Below are positions 1-12,294 of a DNA stretch of 64,000 bases, piece after piece. Within the stretch, counting starts at the first letter, position 1, and the number at the start of each line of letters is the position of its first letter. This stretch comes from Nomia melanderi (taxonomy: Eukaryota; Arthropoda; Insecta; Hymenoptera; Halictidae), in NCBI RefSeq assembly GCF_051020985.1, contig NW_027475145.1, positions 372,001-436,000 of the forward strand. Direction: 5' to 3'. Position numbers and translations under genes: made by a program. The notes under the pieces are model-generated. The model saw only the letters and a list, made by a program, of their open reading frames with translations. It was not told where the DNA came from and ran no database searches.

Positions 1-50
1 CAGGGCCTGCTGCAGACAATGCACTTTGGTTTATTGCGTTATCTCTAATA

Positions 51-225
51 GCACCCGAGATATCACCAGATATATATTGGATTTTTCCCTGACCCTGAGT
101 GTCCGGCCCCATGAGACGGTGGTTTTCTCGGCCCCTGGTGGTCCGAGGTTGTTCCCGCTGCACAGATTCATGCGCCAGGGCCTCCTGCAGATAATTCACT
201 TTCGTTTATTGCGCTATCTCTAATA
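51..225 (+). repeat. Representative type-A monomer (175 bp)
   Basis: First complete monomer. Landmarks found in most copies, in order: an EcoRV-type GATATC (59-64), an AT-rich 'gatatatattgg' tract (69-80), the segment 'ctgaccctgagtgtccgg' and 'ccccatgagacggtgg', a short dyad CTCGG...CCGAG (127-147), 'gttcccgctgcacag', 'attcatgcgccagggcc', a variable 'ctRcag' (CTGCAG here at 185-190), 'cactttgRtttattgcgc', and the stop-rich junction 'taatag' (221-226). GC is about 53% in the consensus and there are about nine CpGs. Two common 3-prime variants recur throughout: 'ctacagacaatgcactttg' and 'ctgcagataattcactttg'. Confidence 0.93.
127..147 (+). other. Short dyad symmetry conserved in most monomers (representative copy)
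   Basis: CTCGG at 127-131 and CCGAG at 143-147 are reverse complements separated by 11 bases, in which CC and GG could add two further pairs after one mismatch. The element recurs at the same place in most type-A monomers. Many right-domain type-C monomers change CCGAG to CGGAG and weaken it, and many type-B monomers change the loop to 'ccactggtggc'. A weak cruciform or hairpin is possible, but function is unproven and the stem is short. Confidence 0.45.
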
Positions 226-1624
226 GCACCCGAGATATCACCAGATATATATTGGATTTACCCCTGACCCTGAGTGTCCGGCCCCATGACACGGTGGTTT
301 TCTCGGCCCCTGGTGGTCCGACGTCGATCCCGCTGCACAGATTCATGCGCCAGGACCTCCTACAGACAATGCACTTTGATTTATTTCGCCATCTCTAATA
401 GCACCCGAGATATCACCAGATATATATTGGATTTTTCCCTGACCCTGACAGTCCGGCCCCATGAGACGGTGATTTTTTCCGCCCCTGGTGGTCCGAAGTC
501 GATCCCGCTGCACAGATTCATGCGCCAGGGCCTGCTGCAGACAATGCACTTTGGTTTATTGCGCTATCTCCAATAGCACCCGAGATATCGCCAGATATAT
601 ATTGGATTTGTCCCTGGCCCTGAGTGTCCGGCCCCATGAGACGGTAGTTTTCTCGGCCCCTGGTGGTCCGAGGTCGATCCGGCTGCACAGATTCATGCGC
701 CAGGGCCTCCTACAGACAATGCACTTTGATTTATTGCGCTATCTGTAATAGCACCCGAGATATCACCAGATATATATTGGATTTTTCCCTGACCCTGAGG
801 GTCCGACCCCATGAGACGGTGGTTTTCTCGGCTCCTGGTGTCCGAGGTCGTTCCCGCTGCACAGATTCATGCGCCAGGGCCCCCTGCAGATAATTCACTT
901 TGATTTATTGCGCTATTTCTAATAGCACCCGAGATATCACCAGATATATATTGGATTTTTCCCTGACCCTGAGAGTCCGGCCCCATGAGACGGTGGTTTT
1001 CTCGGCCTCTGGTGGTCCGAGGTCGTTCCCGCTGCACAGATTCATGCGCCAGGGCCTGCTGCAGACAATGCACTTTGGTTTATTGCGTTATCTCCAATAG
1101 CACCCGAGATATCACCAGATATATATTGGATTTTTCCCTGACCCTGACAGTCCGGCCCCATGAGACGGTGATTTTCTCGGCCCCTGGTGCTCCGAGGTCG
1201 TTCCCGCTGCACAGATTCATGCACCTGGGCCTCCTACAGACAATGCACTTTGATTTATTGCGCTATCTGTAATAGCACCCGAGATATCACCAGGTATATA
1301 TTGGATTCTTCCATGACCCTGAGTGTCCGGCCCCATGAGACGGTGGTTTTCTCGGCCCCTGGTGGTCCGAGGTCGTTCCCGCTGCACATATTCATGCGCC
1401 GGGGCCTAATACAGACAATGCACTTTGATTTCTTGGGCTATCTGTAATAGCACCCGAGATATCACGAGATATATATTGGATTTTTCCCTGACACTGAGTG
1501 TCCGGCCCCATGAGACGGTGGTTTTCGTGGCCCCTGGTGCTCCGAGGTCGTTCCCGTTGCACAGATTCATGCACCTGGGCCTCCTACAGACAATGCACTT
1601 TGATTTATTGCGCTATCTCTAATA

Positions 1625-1799
1625 ACACCCGAGATATCACCAGATATATGCTGGATTTATACATGACCTTGGGTGACGGATTCCGAATATCTGTAATTTT
1701 CTCGGCCCCTGGTGGTCCGAGGTCGTTCCTGCTGCACAGATTCATTCGCCAGTGCCTCCTACAGACAATGCACTTTGACTGATTGCGCTATCTCTAATA
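1625..1799 (+). repeat. Type-B monomer 1
   Basis: Carries the diverged block ('atgctggatttatacatgac', 'gggtgacggattccgaat') in place of the type-A 'ctgagtgtccggcccc' region. Its 3-prime half has 'cctgctgcacagattcattc', already part-way to the right-domain B form. Isolated, with no type-B neighbour for about 4 kb. Confidence 0.85.
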
Positions 1800-4700
1800 G
1801 CACCCGAGATATCACCAGATATATATTGGATCTTTCACTGACCCTGAGTGTCCGGCCCCATGAGACGGTGGTTTTCGCGGCCCCTGGTGGTCCGAGGTTT
1901 TTCCGGCTGCACAGATTCATGCGCCAGGGCCTCCTACAGACAATGCACTTTGATTTATTGCGCTATCTGTAATATAACCCGAGATATCACCAGATATATA
2001 TTGGATTTTTCCCTGACCCTGAGTGTCCGGCCACATGAGACTGTGGTTTTCTCAGCCCCTGGTGGTCCGAGGTCGTTCCGGTTGCACAGATTCATGCGCC
2101 AGGGCCTCCTGCAGATAATTCACTTTGGTTTATTGCGCTATCTCTAATAGCACCCGAGATATCACCAGATATATATTGGATTTTCCCCTGACCTTGAGTG
2201 TCCGGCCCCATGAGACTGTGGTTTTCTCGGCCCCTGGTGGTCCGAGGTAGTTCCCGCTGCACAGATTCATGCGCAAGGTCCTCCTACAGACAATGCACTT
2301 TGATTTATTGCGCTATCTCTAATAGCACCCGAGATATCACTAGATATATATTGGATTTTCCCCTGGCCCTGAGTGTCCGGCCCCATGAGACTGTGGTTTT
2401 CTCGGCCCCTGGTGGTCCGAGGTCGTTCCCGCTGCACAGATTCATGCGCCAGGGCCTCCTACAGACAATGCACTTTGATTTATTGCGCTATCTGTAATAG
2501 CACCCGAGATATCACCAGAAATATATTGGATTTTTCCCTGACCCTGAGTGTCCGGCCCCATGAGACGGTTGTTTTCTCGGCCCCTGGTGGTCCGAGGTCG
2601 TTCCCGCTGCACAGATTCATGCGCCAGGGCCTCCTACAGACAATGCACTTTGATTTATTGCGCTATCTCTAATAGCACCCAAGATATCACCAGATATATA
2701 TAGGATTTCTCCCTGACCCTGACTGTCCGGCCCCATGAGACGGTGATTTTCTCGACCCCTACGGGTCCGAGGTCGTTCCCGCTGCACACATTCATGCGCC
2801 AGGGCCTCCTGCAGATAATTCACTTTGGTTTATTGCCCTATCTGTAATAGCACCCGAGATATCACCAGATATATATTGGATTTTCCCCTGACCCTGAGTG
2901 TCCGGCCCCATGAGACTGGTTTTCTCGGCCCCTGGTGGTCCGAGGTCGTTCCCGCTGCACAGATTCATGCGCCAGGGCCTCCTACAGACAATGCACTTTG
3001 ATTTATTGCGCTATCTGTAATAGCACCCGAGATATCACCAGATATATATTGGATTTTTCCCTGTCCCTGACAGTCCGGCCCCATGAGATGGTGTTTTTCT
3101 CGGCCCCTGGTGTTCCGAGGTCGTTCCCGCTGCACAGATTCATGCGCCAGGGCCTCTTGCAGATAATTCACTTTGGTTTATTGCGCTATCTGTAATAGCA
3201 CCCGAGATATCACCAGATATATATTGGATTTTTCCCTGACCATGAGAGTCCGGCCCCATGAGATGGTGTTTTTCTCGGCCCCTGGTGTTCCGAGGTCGTT
3301 CCCGCTGCACAGATTCATGCGCCAGGGCCTCTTGCAGATAATTCACTTTGGTTTATTGCGCTATCTGTAATAGCACCCGAGATATCACCAGATATATATT
3401 GGATTTTTCCCTGACCATGAGAGTCCGGCCCCATGAGACGGTGGTTTTCTCGGACCTTGGTCGTCCGTGGTCGTTCCCGCTGCGCAGAATCATGCGCCAC
3501 GGCTTCCTGCAGATAATTCACTTTGGTTTTTTGCGCTATCTCTAATAGCACCCGAGATATCACCAGATGTATATTCGATTTTTCCCCGACCCTGAGTGTC
3601 CGGCCTCATGAGACGGTGGTTTTCTCGGCCCCTGGTGTTCCGAGGTCGTTCCCGCTGCACAGATACATGCGCCAGGGCCTCCTACAGACAATGCGCGTTG
3701 GTTTATTGCGCTATCTGTAATAGCACCCGAGATATCACCAGATATATATTGGATTTTCCCCTGACCCTGAGTGTCCGGCCCCATGAGACTGTGGTTTTCG
3801 CGGCCCCTGGTGGTCCGAGGTCGTTCCAGCTGCACAGATACATGCGCCAGGGCCTCCTACAGACAATGCACTTTGATTTATTGCGCTATCTGTAATAGCA
3901 CCCGAGATATCAACAGATATATATTGGATATTTCCATCACCCTGAGTGTCCAGCCCCATGAGACGGTGGTTTTCTCGGCCGCTGGTGGACCGAGGTCGTT
4001 CCCGCTGCACACATTCATGCGCCACGGCTTCCTGCAGATAATTCACTTTGGTTTTTTGCGCTATCTCTAATAGCACCCGAGATATCACCAGATATATATT
4101 GGATTTTCCCCGACCCTGAGTGTCCGGCCCCATGAGACGGTGGCTTTCTCGGCCCCTGGTGGTCCGAGGTCGTTCCCGCTGCACAGATTCATGCGCTAGG
4201 GCCTCCTGCAGATAATTCACTTTGGTTTATTGCGCTATCTCTAATAGCACCCGAGATATCACCAGATATATATTGGATTTTCCACTGACTCTGGGTGTCC
4301 GGCCCCATGAGACGGTGGTTTTCTCGGCACCTGGTGGTCCGAGGACGTTCCCGCTTCCCAGATTCAGGCGCCAGGGCCTCCTGCAGATAACTCACTTGGT
4401 TTATTGCGCTATCTCTAATAGCACCCGAGATATCACCAGATATATATTGGATTTTTCCCTGACCCTGAGTGTCCGGCCCCATGAGACGGTGGTTTTCTCG
4501 GCCCCTGGTGGTCCGAGGTTGTTCCCGCTGCACAGATTCATGCGCCAGGGCCTCCTGCAGATAATTCACTTTCGATTATTGCGCTATCTCTAATAGCACC
4601 CGAGATATCACCAGATATATATTGGATTTACCCCTGACCCTGAGTGTCCGGCCCCATGACACGGTGGTTTTCTCGGCCCCTGGTGGTCCGACGTCGATCC

Positions 4701-5645
4701 CGCTGCACAGATTCATGCGCCAGGACCTCCTACAGACAATGCACTTTGATTTATTTCGCTATCTGTAATAGGACCCGTGATATCACCAGATATATATTGG
4801 ATTTTCCCCAGACCCTGAGTGTCCGGCCGCATGAGACTGTAGTTTTCTCGGCCCCTGGTGGTCCTAGGTCGTTCCCGCTGCACAGATGCATGCGCCAGGG
4901 CCTCCGGCAGATAAGACCCTTTGGCTTATTGCGCAATCTCTAACAGCACCCGAGATATCACCAGATATATATATGATTTTCCCCTGACTCTGAGTGTCCG
5001 GCCCCATGAGACGGTGGTTTTCTCGGCCCCTGGTAGTCCGAGGTCGTTCCCGCTTCCCAGATTCATGTGCCAGGGCCTCCTCCAGACAATGCACTTTGAT
5101 TTATTGCGCTATCTATAATAGCACCCGAGATATCACCAGATATATATTGGATTTTTCCCTGACCCTGAGTGTCCGGCCCCATGAGACGGCGGTTTTCTCG
5201 GCCCCTGGTGGTCCGAGGTCGTTCCCGCTGCCCAGATTCATGCGCCACTGCCTCCTACTGACAATGCACTTTGATTTATTGCGCTATCTGTAATAGCACC
5301 CGAGATATCACCACATATATATTGGATTTTCCCCTGACCCTGAGTGTCCGGCCACATGAGACTGTGGTTTTCTCAGCCCCTGGTGGTCCGAGGTCGTTCC
5401 GGTTGCACAGATTCATGCGCCAGGGCCTCCTGCAGATAATTCACTTTGGTTTATTGCGCTATCTCTAATAGCACCCGAGATATCACCAGATATATATTGG
5501 ATTTTCCCCTGACCTTGAGTGTCCGGCCCCATGAGACTGTGGTTTTCTCGGCCCCTGGTGGTCCGAGGTCGTTCCCGCTGCACAGATTCGTGCGCCAGGG
5601 CCTCCTACAGACAATGCAGTTTGATTTATTGCGCTATCTGTAATA

Positions 5646-5820
5646 GCACCCGAGATATCACCAGATATATGCTGCATTTTTACATAACCTTGGGTGACGG
5701 ATTCCGAATATCACTAATTTTCTCGGCCCCTGGTGGTCCGAGGTCGTTCCCGCTGCACAGATTCATGCGCCGGGGCCTAATACAGACAATGCACTTTGAT
5801 TTCTTGGGCTATCTGTAATA
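5646..5820 (+). repeat. Type-B monomer 2 (hybrid tail)
   Basis: Has B-type 'gctgcatttttacataacc' and 'gggtgacgg', then 'atatcactaatt'. The tail is type A and shares 'cggggcctaatacag' with the type-A monomer around 1390-1420, so head and tail have different nearest relatives. Confidence 0.82.
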
Positions 5821-6724
5821 GCACCCGAGATATCACCAGATATATAATGGATTCTTCCCTGACCCTGAGTGTCCGGCCCCATGAGACGGTGGTTTTCTCG
5901 GCCCCTGGTGGTCCTAGGTCGTTCCCGCTGCACAGATTCATGCGCCAGGGCCTCCTACAGACAATGCACTTTGATTTATTGTGCTATCTGTAATTTCACC
6001 CGAGATATCACCAGATATATATTGGATTTTACCCTGACCCTGAGTGTCCGACCCCATGAGACGTTAGTTTTCTCGGCCCCTGGTGTTCCGAGGTCGTTCC
6101 CGCTGCACAGATTCATGCGCAAGGGCCTCCTGCAGACAATGCACTTTGATTTATTGCGCAATGTCTAATAGCACCCGAGATATCACCAGATATATATTGG
6201 ATTTTGCCATGACCCTGAGTGTCCGGGCCCATAAGACTGTGGTTTTCTCGGCCCCTGGCGGTCCGAGATCGTTCCGGCCTCACAGATTCATGCGCCAGTG
6301 CCTCCTACAGACAATGCACTTTGATTTATTGCGCTATCTGTAATAGCACCCGAGATATCACCAGATATATATTGGATTTTTCCCTGACCCTGACAGTCCG
6401 GCCCCATGAGACGGTGGTTTTCTCGGTCCCTGGTGGTCCGAGGTCGTTCCCGCTCCACAGATTCATGCGCCAGGGCCTTCTGCAGACAATGCACTTTGGT
6501 TTCTTGCGTTATCTCCAATAGCACCCGAGATATCACCAGATATATATTGGATTTTTCCCTGACCCTGAGTGTCCGACCCCATGACACTGTGGTTTTCTCG
6601 GCCCCTGGTGGTCCGAGGTCGTTTCCGCTGCACAGATGCATGCGCCAGAGCCTCCTGCAGATATGTCACTTTGATTTATCGCGCTATCTCTAAAAGCACC
6701 CGAGATATCACCAGATATATATTG

Positions 6725-7360
6725 GATTTTTCCCTGACCATGACAGTCCGGCCACATGAGACGGTGATTTCCTCGGCCCCTGGTGGTCCGAGGTCGATCC
6801 CGCTGCACAGATTGATGCGCCAGGGCCTCCTGCAGATAATTCACTTTGGATTATTGCGCTATCTCTACTAACACCCGAGATATCACCAGATATTTATTGG
6901 ATATTACCCCAGACCCTGAGTGTCCGGCCCCATGAGACGGTGGTTTTCTCGGCCCCTGGTGGTCCGAGGTCGTTCCCGCTGCACAGATTCATGCGCCGGG
7001 CCCTCCTACAGACAATGCACTTTGATTTATTGCGCTATCTGTAATAGCACACGAGATATCACCAGATATATGCTGGATTTTTACATGACCTTGGGTGACG
7101 GATACCGAAAATCTGTCATTTTTTTGGCCCCTGGTGTTCCGACGTCGTTGCCGCTGCACAGATTCATGCGCCAGGGCTTCCTGCAGGCAATGCACTTTGA
7201 TTTATCGCGCTATCTGTAATAGAACCCGAGATATCACCAGATATATATTGGATTCTTCCCTGACCCTGAGTGTCCGGCCCCATGAGTCGGTGGTTTTCTC
7301 GGCCGCTGGTGGTCCGAGGTCGTTCCCGCTGCACACATGCATGCGCCAGGGCCTCCTGCA
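6725..7360 (+). repeat. Block re-used at 8999-9984 with two extra monomers
   Basis: Bases 6725-6870 match 8999-9144 (shift 2274) and bases 6871-7360 match 9495-9984 (shift 2624). The 350-bp difference is exactly two monomers. Shared private variants include 'ctactaacaccc', 'gatatttattggatatt' with 'ccccagaccc', 'gcacacgag' and 'gacgtcgttgccgctg'. Confidence 0.85.
7047..7221 (+). repeat. Type-B monomer 3
   Basis: B block with the private forms 'gataccgaaaatctgtcatt' and a run of seven T. It begins 'gcacacgag' and has an unusual tail 'gacgtcgttgccgctg'. Copies of it occur at 9671 and 15446. Confidence 0.88.
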
Positions 7361-7570
7361 GATAATTCATTTTGGATTATTGCGCTATCTCTAATAGCAC
7401 CCGAGATATCACCAGATATATATTGGATTTTCCCTGACCCTGAGCGTCCGGCCCCATGTGTCGGTGATTTTCTCGGACCCTGGTGATCCGAGGTAGATAC
7501 CGCTGCACAGATTCATGGGCCAGGGCCCCCTGCAGACAATGCGCTTTGGTTTATTGCGCTATCTCTAATA

Positions 7571-7745
7571 GCACCCGAGATATCACCAGATATATGCTGG
7601 ATTAATACATGACCTTGGGTGACGGATACCGAAAATCTGTAATTTTCTTGGCCCCTGGTGGTCCGAGGTCGTTGCAGCTGCACAGATCCATGCGCCAGGG
7701 CCTCCTGCAGACAATGCACTTTGATTTATCGCGCTATCTGTAATA
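7571..7745 (+). repeat. Type-B monomer 4
   Basis: B block with 'ggattaatacatgacc' and 'gataccgaaaatctg', followed by 'cttggcccc' and the private tail 'gttgcagctgcacagatcc'. A near-copy lies at 12120. Confidence 0.88.
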
Positions 7746-9144
7746 GAACCCGAGATATCACCAGATATATATTGGATTTTACCCTGACCCTGAGTGTCCG
7801 GCCCCATGAGACTGTGTTTTTCTCGGCCCCTGGTGGTCCGAGGTCGTTCCCGCTGCACAGATTCATGCGCCAGGGCCTCCTACAGACAATGCACTTTGAT
7901 TTATTGCGCTATCTGTAATAGCACCCGAGCTACCACCAGAAATATATTGGATTTTTCCCTGACCCTGAGTGCCCGGCCCCATGTGTCGGTGATTTTCTGG
8001 GACCCTGGTGATCCGAGGTAGATACCGCTGCACAGATTCATGCGCCAGGGCCTCCTGCAGAAGATGCACTTTGATTTATTGCGCTATCTCTAATAACACC
8101 CGAGATATCACCAGGTATATATTGGATTCTTCCATGACCCTGAGTGCCCGGCCCCATGAGACGGTTGTTGTCTCGGCCCCCGGTGGTCCGAGGTCGTTCC
8201 CGCTGCACAGATTCTTGCGCCAGGGCCTCCTGCAGACAATGCACTTTGATTTATCGCGCTCTCTGTAATAGAACCCGAGATATCACCAGATATATATTGG
8301 ATTTTTCCCTGACCCTGAGTGCCCGGCCCCATGCGTCGGTGGTTTTCTCGGCCCCTGGTGGTCCGAGATCGATCTCGCTGCACAGATTCATGCGCTAGGG
8401 CCTCCTGCAGACAATGCACTTTGATTTATCGCGCTATCTCTAATAGCACCCGAGATATCACCAGGTATATATTGGATTTTTCCCTGACCGTGGGTGCCCG
8501 GCCCCATGAGTCGGTGATTTTCTCGGCCCCTGGTGGTCCTAGGTCGTTCCCGCTGCACAGATGCATGCGCCAGGGCCTCCTGCAGAGAATTCCCTTTGGC
8601 TTATTGCGCTATCTCTAATAGCACCCGAGATATCACCAGATATATATTGGATTTTCCCTGACCCTGAGTGGCCGGCCCCATGAGACGGTGGTCTTCTCGG
8701 CCCCTGGTGGTCCGAGGTCGTTCCCGCTGCCCAGATTCATGCACCACGGCCTCCTACAGACAACGCACTTTGATTTATTGCGCTATCTGTAATAGCACCC
8801 GAGATATCAACAGATATATATTGGATATTTCCCTCACCCTGAGTGTCCAGCCCCATGAGACGGTGGTTTGCTCGGCCCCTGGTGGTCCGAGGTCGTTGCC
8901 GCAGCACAGATTCATGCGCCAGGGCCTCCTGCAGACAGTGCACTTTGATTTATTGCGCCATCTGTAATAGCACCCGAGATATCACCAGATTTATATTGGA
9001 TTTTTCCCTGACCATGACAGTCCGGCCACATGAGACGGTGATTTCCTCGGCCCCTGGTGGTCCGAGGTCGATCCCGCTGCACAGATTGATGCGCCAGGGC
9101 CTCCTGCAGATAATTCACTTTGGATTATTGCGCTATCTCTACTA

Positions 9145-9494
9145 ACACCCGAGATATCACCAGATATATATTGCATTTTTCCCTGACCCTGAGCATCCGG
9201 CCCCATGAGACGGTGGTTTTCTCGGTCCCTGGTGGTCCGAGGTCGTTCCCGCTGCACAGATTCATGCGCCAGGGCCTCCTGCAGATAATTCACTTTGGTT
9301 TATTGCGCTATCTCTACTAACACCCGAGATATCACCAGATATATATTGCATTTTTCCCTGACCCTGAGCGTCCGGCCCCATGAGACGGTGGTTTTCTCGG
9401 TCCCTGGTGGTCCGAGGTCGTTCCCGCTGCACAGATTCATGCGCCAGGGCCTCCTGCAGATAATTCACTTTGGTTTATTGCGCTATCTCTACTA
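9145..9494 (+). repeat. Two almost identical adjacent monomers, local amplification
   Basis: Monomers 9145-9319 and 9320-9494 differ at a single visible base ('gagcatccgg' against 'gagcgtccgg'). Both carry 'attgcattttt', 'ctcggtccctgg' and 'ctctactaac'. They are absent from the related block at 6725-7360 and present in the later copy at 14920-15269, so they were gained before the larger block was copied. Confidence 0.85.
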
Positions 9495-9670
9495 ACGCCC
9501 GAGATATCACCAGATATTTATTGGATATTTCCCCAGACCCTGAGTGTCCGGCCCCATGAGACGGTGGTTTTCTCGGCCCCTGGTGGTCCGAGGTCGTTCC
9601 CGCTGCACAGATTCATACGCCGGGCCCTCCTACAGACAATGCACTTTGATTTATTGCGCTATCTGTAATA

Positions 9671-9845
9671 GCACACGAGATATCACCAGATATATGCTGG
9701 ATTTTTACATGACCTTGGGTGACGGATACCGAAAATCTGTCATTTTTTTGGCCCCTGGTGTTCCGACGTCGTTGCCGCTGCACAGATTCATGCGCCAGGG
9801 CTTCCTGCAGGCAATGCACTTTGATTTATCGCGCTATCTGTAATA
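9671..9845 (+). repeat. Type-B monomer 5
   Basis: Near-identical to the copy at 7047 (same 'gcacacgag', T7 run and 'gacgtcgttgccgctg' tail), shifted by 2624 bp. Confidence 0.88.
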
Positions 9846-12119
9846 GAACCCGAGATATCACCAGATATATATTGGATTCTTCCCTGACCCTGAGTGTCCG
9901 GCCCCATGAGTCGGTGGTTTTCTCGGCCGCTGGTGGTCCGAGGTCGTTCCCGCTGCACAGATTCATGCGCCAGGGCCTCCTACAGACAATGCACTTTGAT
10001 TTATTGCGCTATCTGTAATAGCACCCGAGCTACCACCAGAAATATATTGGATTTTTCCCTGACCCTGAGTGCCCGGCCCCATGTGTCGGTGATTTTCTGG
10101 GACCCTGGTGATCCGAGGTAGATACCGCTGCACAGATTCATGCGCCAGGGCCTCCTGCAGAAGATGCATTTTGATTTATTGCGCTATCTCTAATAACACC
10201 CGAGATATCACCAGGTATATATTGGATTCTTCCATGACCCTGAGTGTCCGGCCCCATGAGACGGTTGTTGTCTCGGCCCCTGGTGGTCCGAGGTCGTTCC
10301 CGCTGCACAGATTCTTGCGCCAGGGCCTCCTGCAGACAATGCACTTTGATTTATCGCGCTCTCTGTAATAGAACCCGAGATATCACCAGATATATATTGG
10401 ATTTTTCCCTGACCCTGAGTGTCCGGCCCCTTGCGTCGGTGGTTTTCTCGGCCCCTGGTGGTCCGAGATCGATCTCGCTGCACAGATTCATGCGCTAGGG
10501 CCTCCTGCAGACAATGCACTTTGATTTATTGCGCTATCTGTAATAGCACCCGAGATATCACCAGATATATATTGGATTTTTCCCTGACCCTGAGTGTCCG
10601 GCCCCGTGAGACGGTGGTTTTCTCGGCCCCTTGTGGCCCGAGGTCGTTCCCGCTGCACAGATGCATGCGCCAGGGCCTCCTGCAGATAATTCACTTTGAT
10701 TTATCGCGCTATCTCTAATAGCACCCGAGATATCACCAGGTATATATTGGATTCTTCCATGACCCTGAGTGCCCGGCCCCATGTGTCTGTGGTATTCTCG
10801 GGCCCTGTGGTTCCGAGGTCGATTCCGCTGCACGGATTCATGCGCTAGGGCCTCCTGCAGATAATTCACTTTGGTTTATTGCGCAATCTTTACTAGCACC
10901 CGAGATATCACCAGATATATATTGGATATTTCCCTGACCCTGAGTGTCCGGCCCCATGTGTCGGTGGTTTTCTCGGCCCCTGGTGGTCCGAGGTCGTTCC
11001 CGCTGCACACATGCATGCGCCAGGGCCTCCTGCAGATAATTCATTTTGGATTATTGCGCTATCTCTAATAGCACCCGAGATATCACCAGATATATATTGG
11101 ATTTTCCCCTGACCCTGAGTGTCCGGCCCCATGAGACGGTGGTTTTCTTGGCACCTGGTGGTCAGAGGTCGGTCCCGCTGCTCAGATTCATGCGCCAGGG
11201 CCTCCTACAGACAATGCACTTTGATTTATTGCGCTATCTCTAATAGCACCCGAGATATCACCAGATATATATTGGATTTTTCCCTGACCCTGGGTGCCCG
11301 GCCCCATGAGTCGGTGATTTTCTCGGACCCTGGTGGACCGAGGTAGATACCGCTGCACAGATTCATGCGCCAGGGCCCCCTGCAGATAATGCACTTTGTT
11401 TTATTGCGCTATCTCTAATAGCACCCGAGATATCACCAGATATATATTGGATTTTTCCCCGACCCTGAGTATCCGGCCCATGAGACGGTGGTTTTCTCGA
11501 CCCCCGATGGTCCGAGGTCGTACCCGCTGCACAGGTTCATGCGCCAGGGCCTCCTACAGGCGATGCACTTTGATTTATTGCGCTACCTCTAATAACACCC
11601 GAGATATCACCAGATATATAATGGATTTTTCCCCGACCCTGACAGTCCGGCCCCACGAGACGGTGATTTTCTCGGCCCCTGGTGGTCCGAGGTCGTTCCT
11701 GCTGCACAGAATCATGCGCCAGGGCTTCCAGCAGACAATGCACTTTGATTTATCGCGCTATCTCTAATAGCACCCGAGGTATCACCAGATATATATTGGA
11801 TTTTTCCCTGACCCTGAGTGTCCGGCCCCATGAGACGGTGGTTTTCTCGGCCCCTGGTGGTCCGAGGTCGTTCCCGCTGCACAGATTCATGCGCCAGGGC
11901 CTCTTGCAGATAATTCACTTTGGTTTATTGTGCTGTCTATAATAGCACCCGAGATATCACCAGATATATATTGGATCATTCCCTTACCCTGAGTGCCCGG
12001 CCCCTTGAGTCGGTGATTTTCTCGGGCCCTGGTGATCCGAGGTAGATACCGCTGCATAGATTCATGCGCCAGGGCCTCCTACAGGCAATGCACTTTGATT
12101 TATTGCGCTATCTCTAATA

Positions 12120-12294
12120 GCACCCGAGATATCACCAGATATATGCTGGATTAATACATGACCTTGGGTGACGGATACCGAAAATCTGTAATTTTCTTGG
12201 CCCCTGGTGGTCCGAGGTCGTTGCAGCTGCACAGATCCATGCGCCAGGGCCTCCTGCAGACAATGCACTTTGATTTATCGCGCTATCTGTAATA
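12120..12294 (+). repeat. Type-B monomer 6
   Basis: Near-identical to the copy at 7571, including 'ggattaatacatgacc' and 'gttgcagctgcacagatcc'. It is the first monomer after the 26-monomer junction. Confidence 0.88.

Larger units (their letters stand above)
27..388 (+). repeat. Two-monomer block, near-copy at 4397-4758
   Basis: Both copies share the private variants 'gaggttgttcccgctg', 'cactttcg', 'ggatttacccctgacc', 'catgacacgg' and 'cgacgtcgatcccgctg' in the same order. The shift is 4370 bp (25 monomers minus 5 bp of accumulated small deletions). The copies part company just before 'taatag' at about 389/4759. Confidence 0.8.
1..7400 (+). repeat. Left domain: mainly type-A monomers with scattered variants
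   Basis: About 42 monomers with no 'gaggtagatacc' copies and only three type-B copies. It carries several private length variants: a 1-bp loss near 838, a 2-bp loss near 2917 ('gagactggtt' for 'gagactgtggtt'), and 1-bp losses near 4100 and 4395. Near-copies are short and spaced about 25 or 19 monomers apart, for example 27-388 with 4397-4758, and about 2019-2248 with 5340-5569. This part therefore looks less recently homogenised than 7.5-23 kb. Confidence 0.7.
7565..12113 (+). repeat. 26-monomer higher-order unit, first copy (4549 bp)
   Basis: Its first 911 bp (7565-8475) recur at 12114-13024 (shift 4549), and the remainder (8466-12113) recurs at 14241-17888 (shift 5775). The unit is therefore followed by a second copy of itself split by about seven extra monomers. 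It contains two type-B monomers, five E monomers and one F monomer. Content and order of private variants are preserved between copies; only scattered single-base differences were seen. Confidence 0.85.

Noticed and set aside
69..80. TATA-box promoter at the 'gatatatattgg' tract
   Set aside because: It is an AT-rich part of every monomer with no associated gene or initiator. Satellite transcription cannot be judged from sequence.
51..225. CENP-B box in the monomer
   Set aside because: I looked for the nTTCGnnnnAnnCGGGn pattern on both strands of the consensus and the main variants. 'cgggaacgacc' on the minus strand has CGGG, but the required TTCG and A are not in register.
1625..1799. Transposon insertion or unrelated DNA in the type-B monomers
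   Set aside because: The diverged block is exactly the length of the type-A block it replaces, the 175-bp register is kept, and there are no target-site duplications or terminal repeats.
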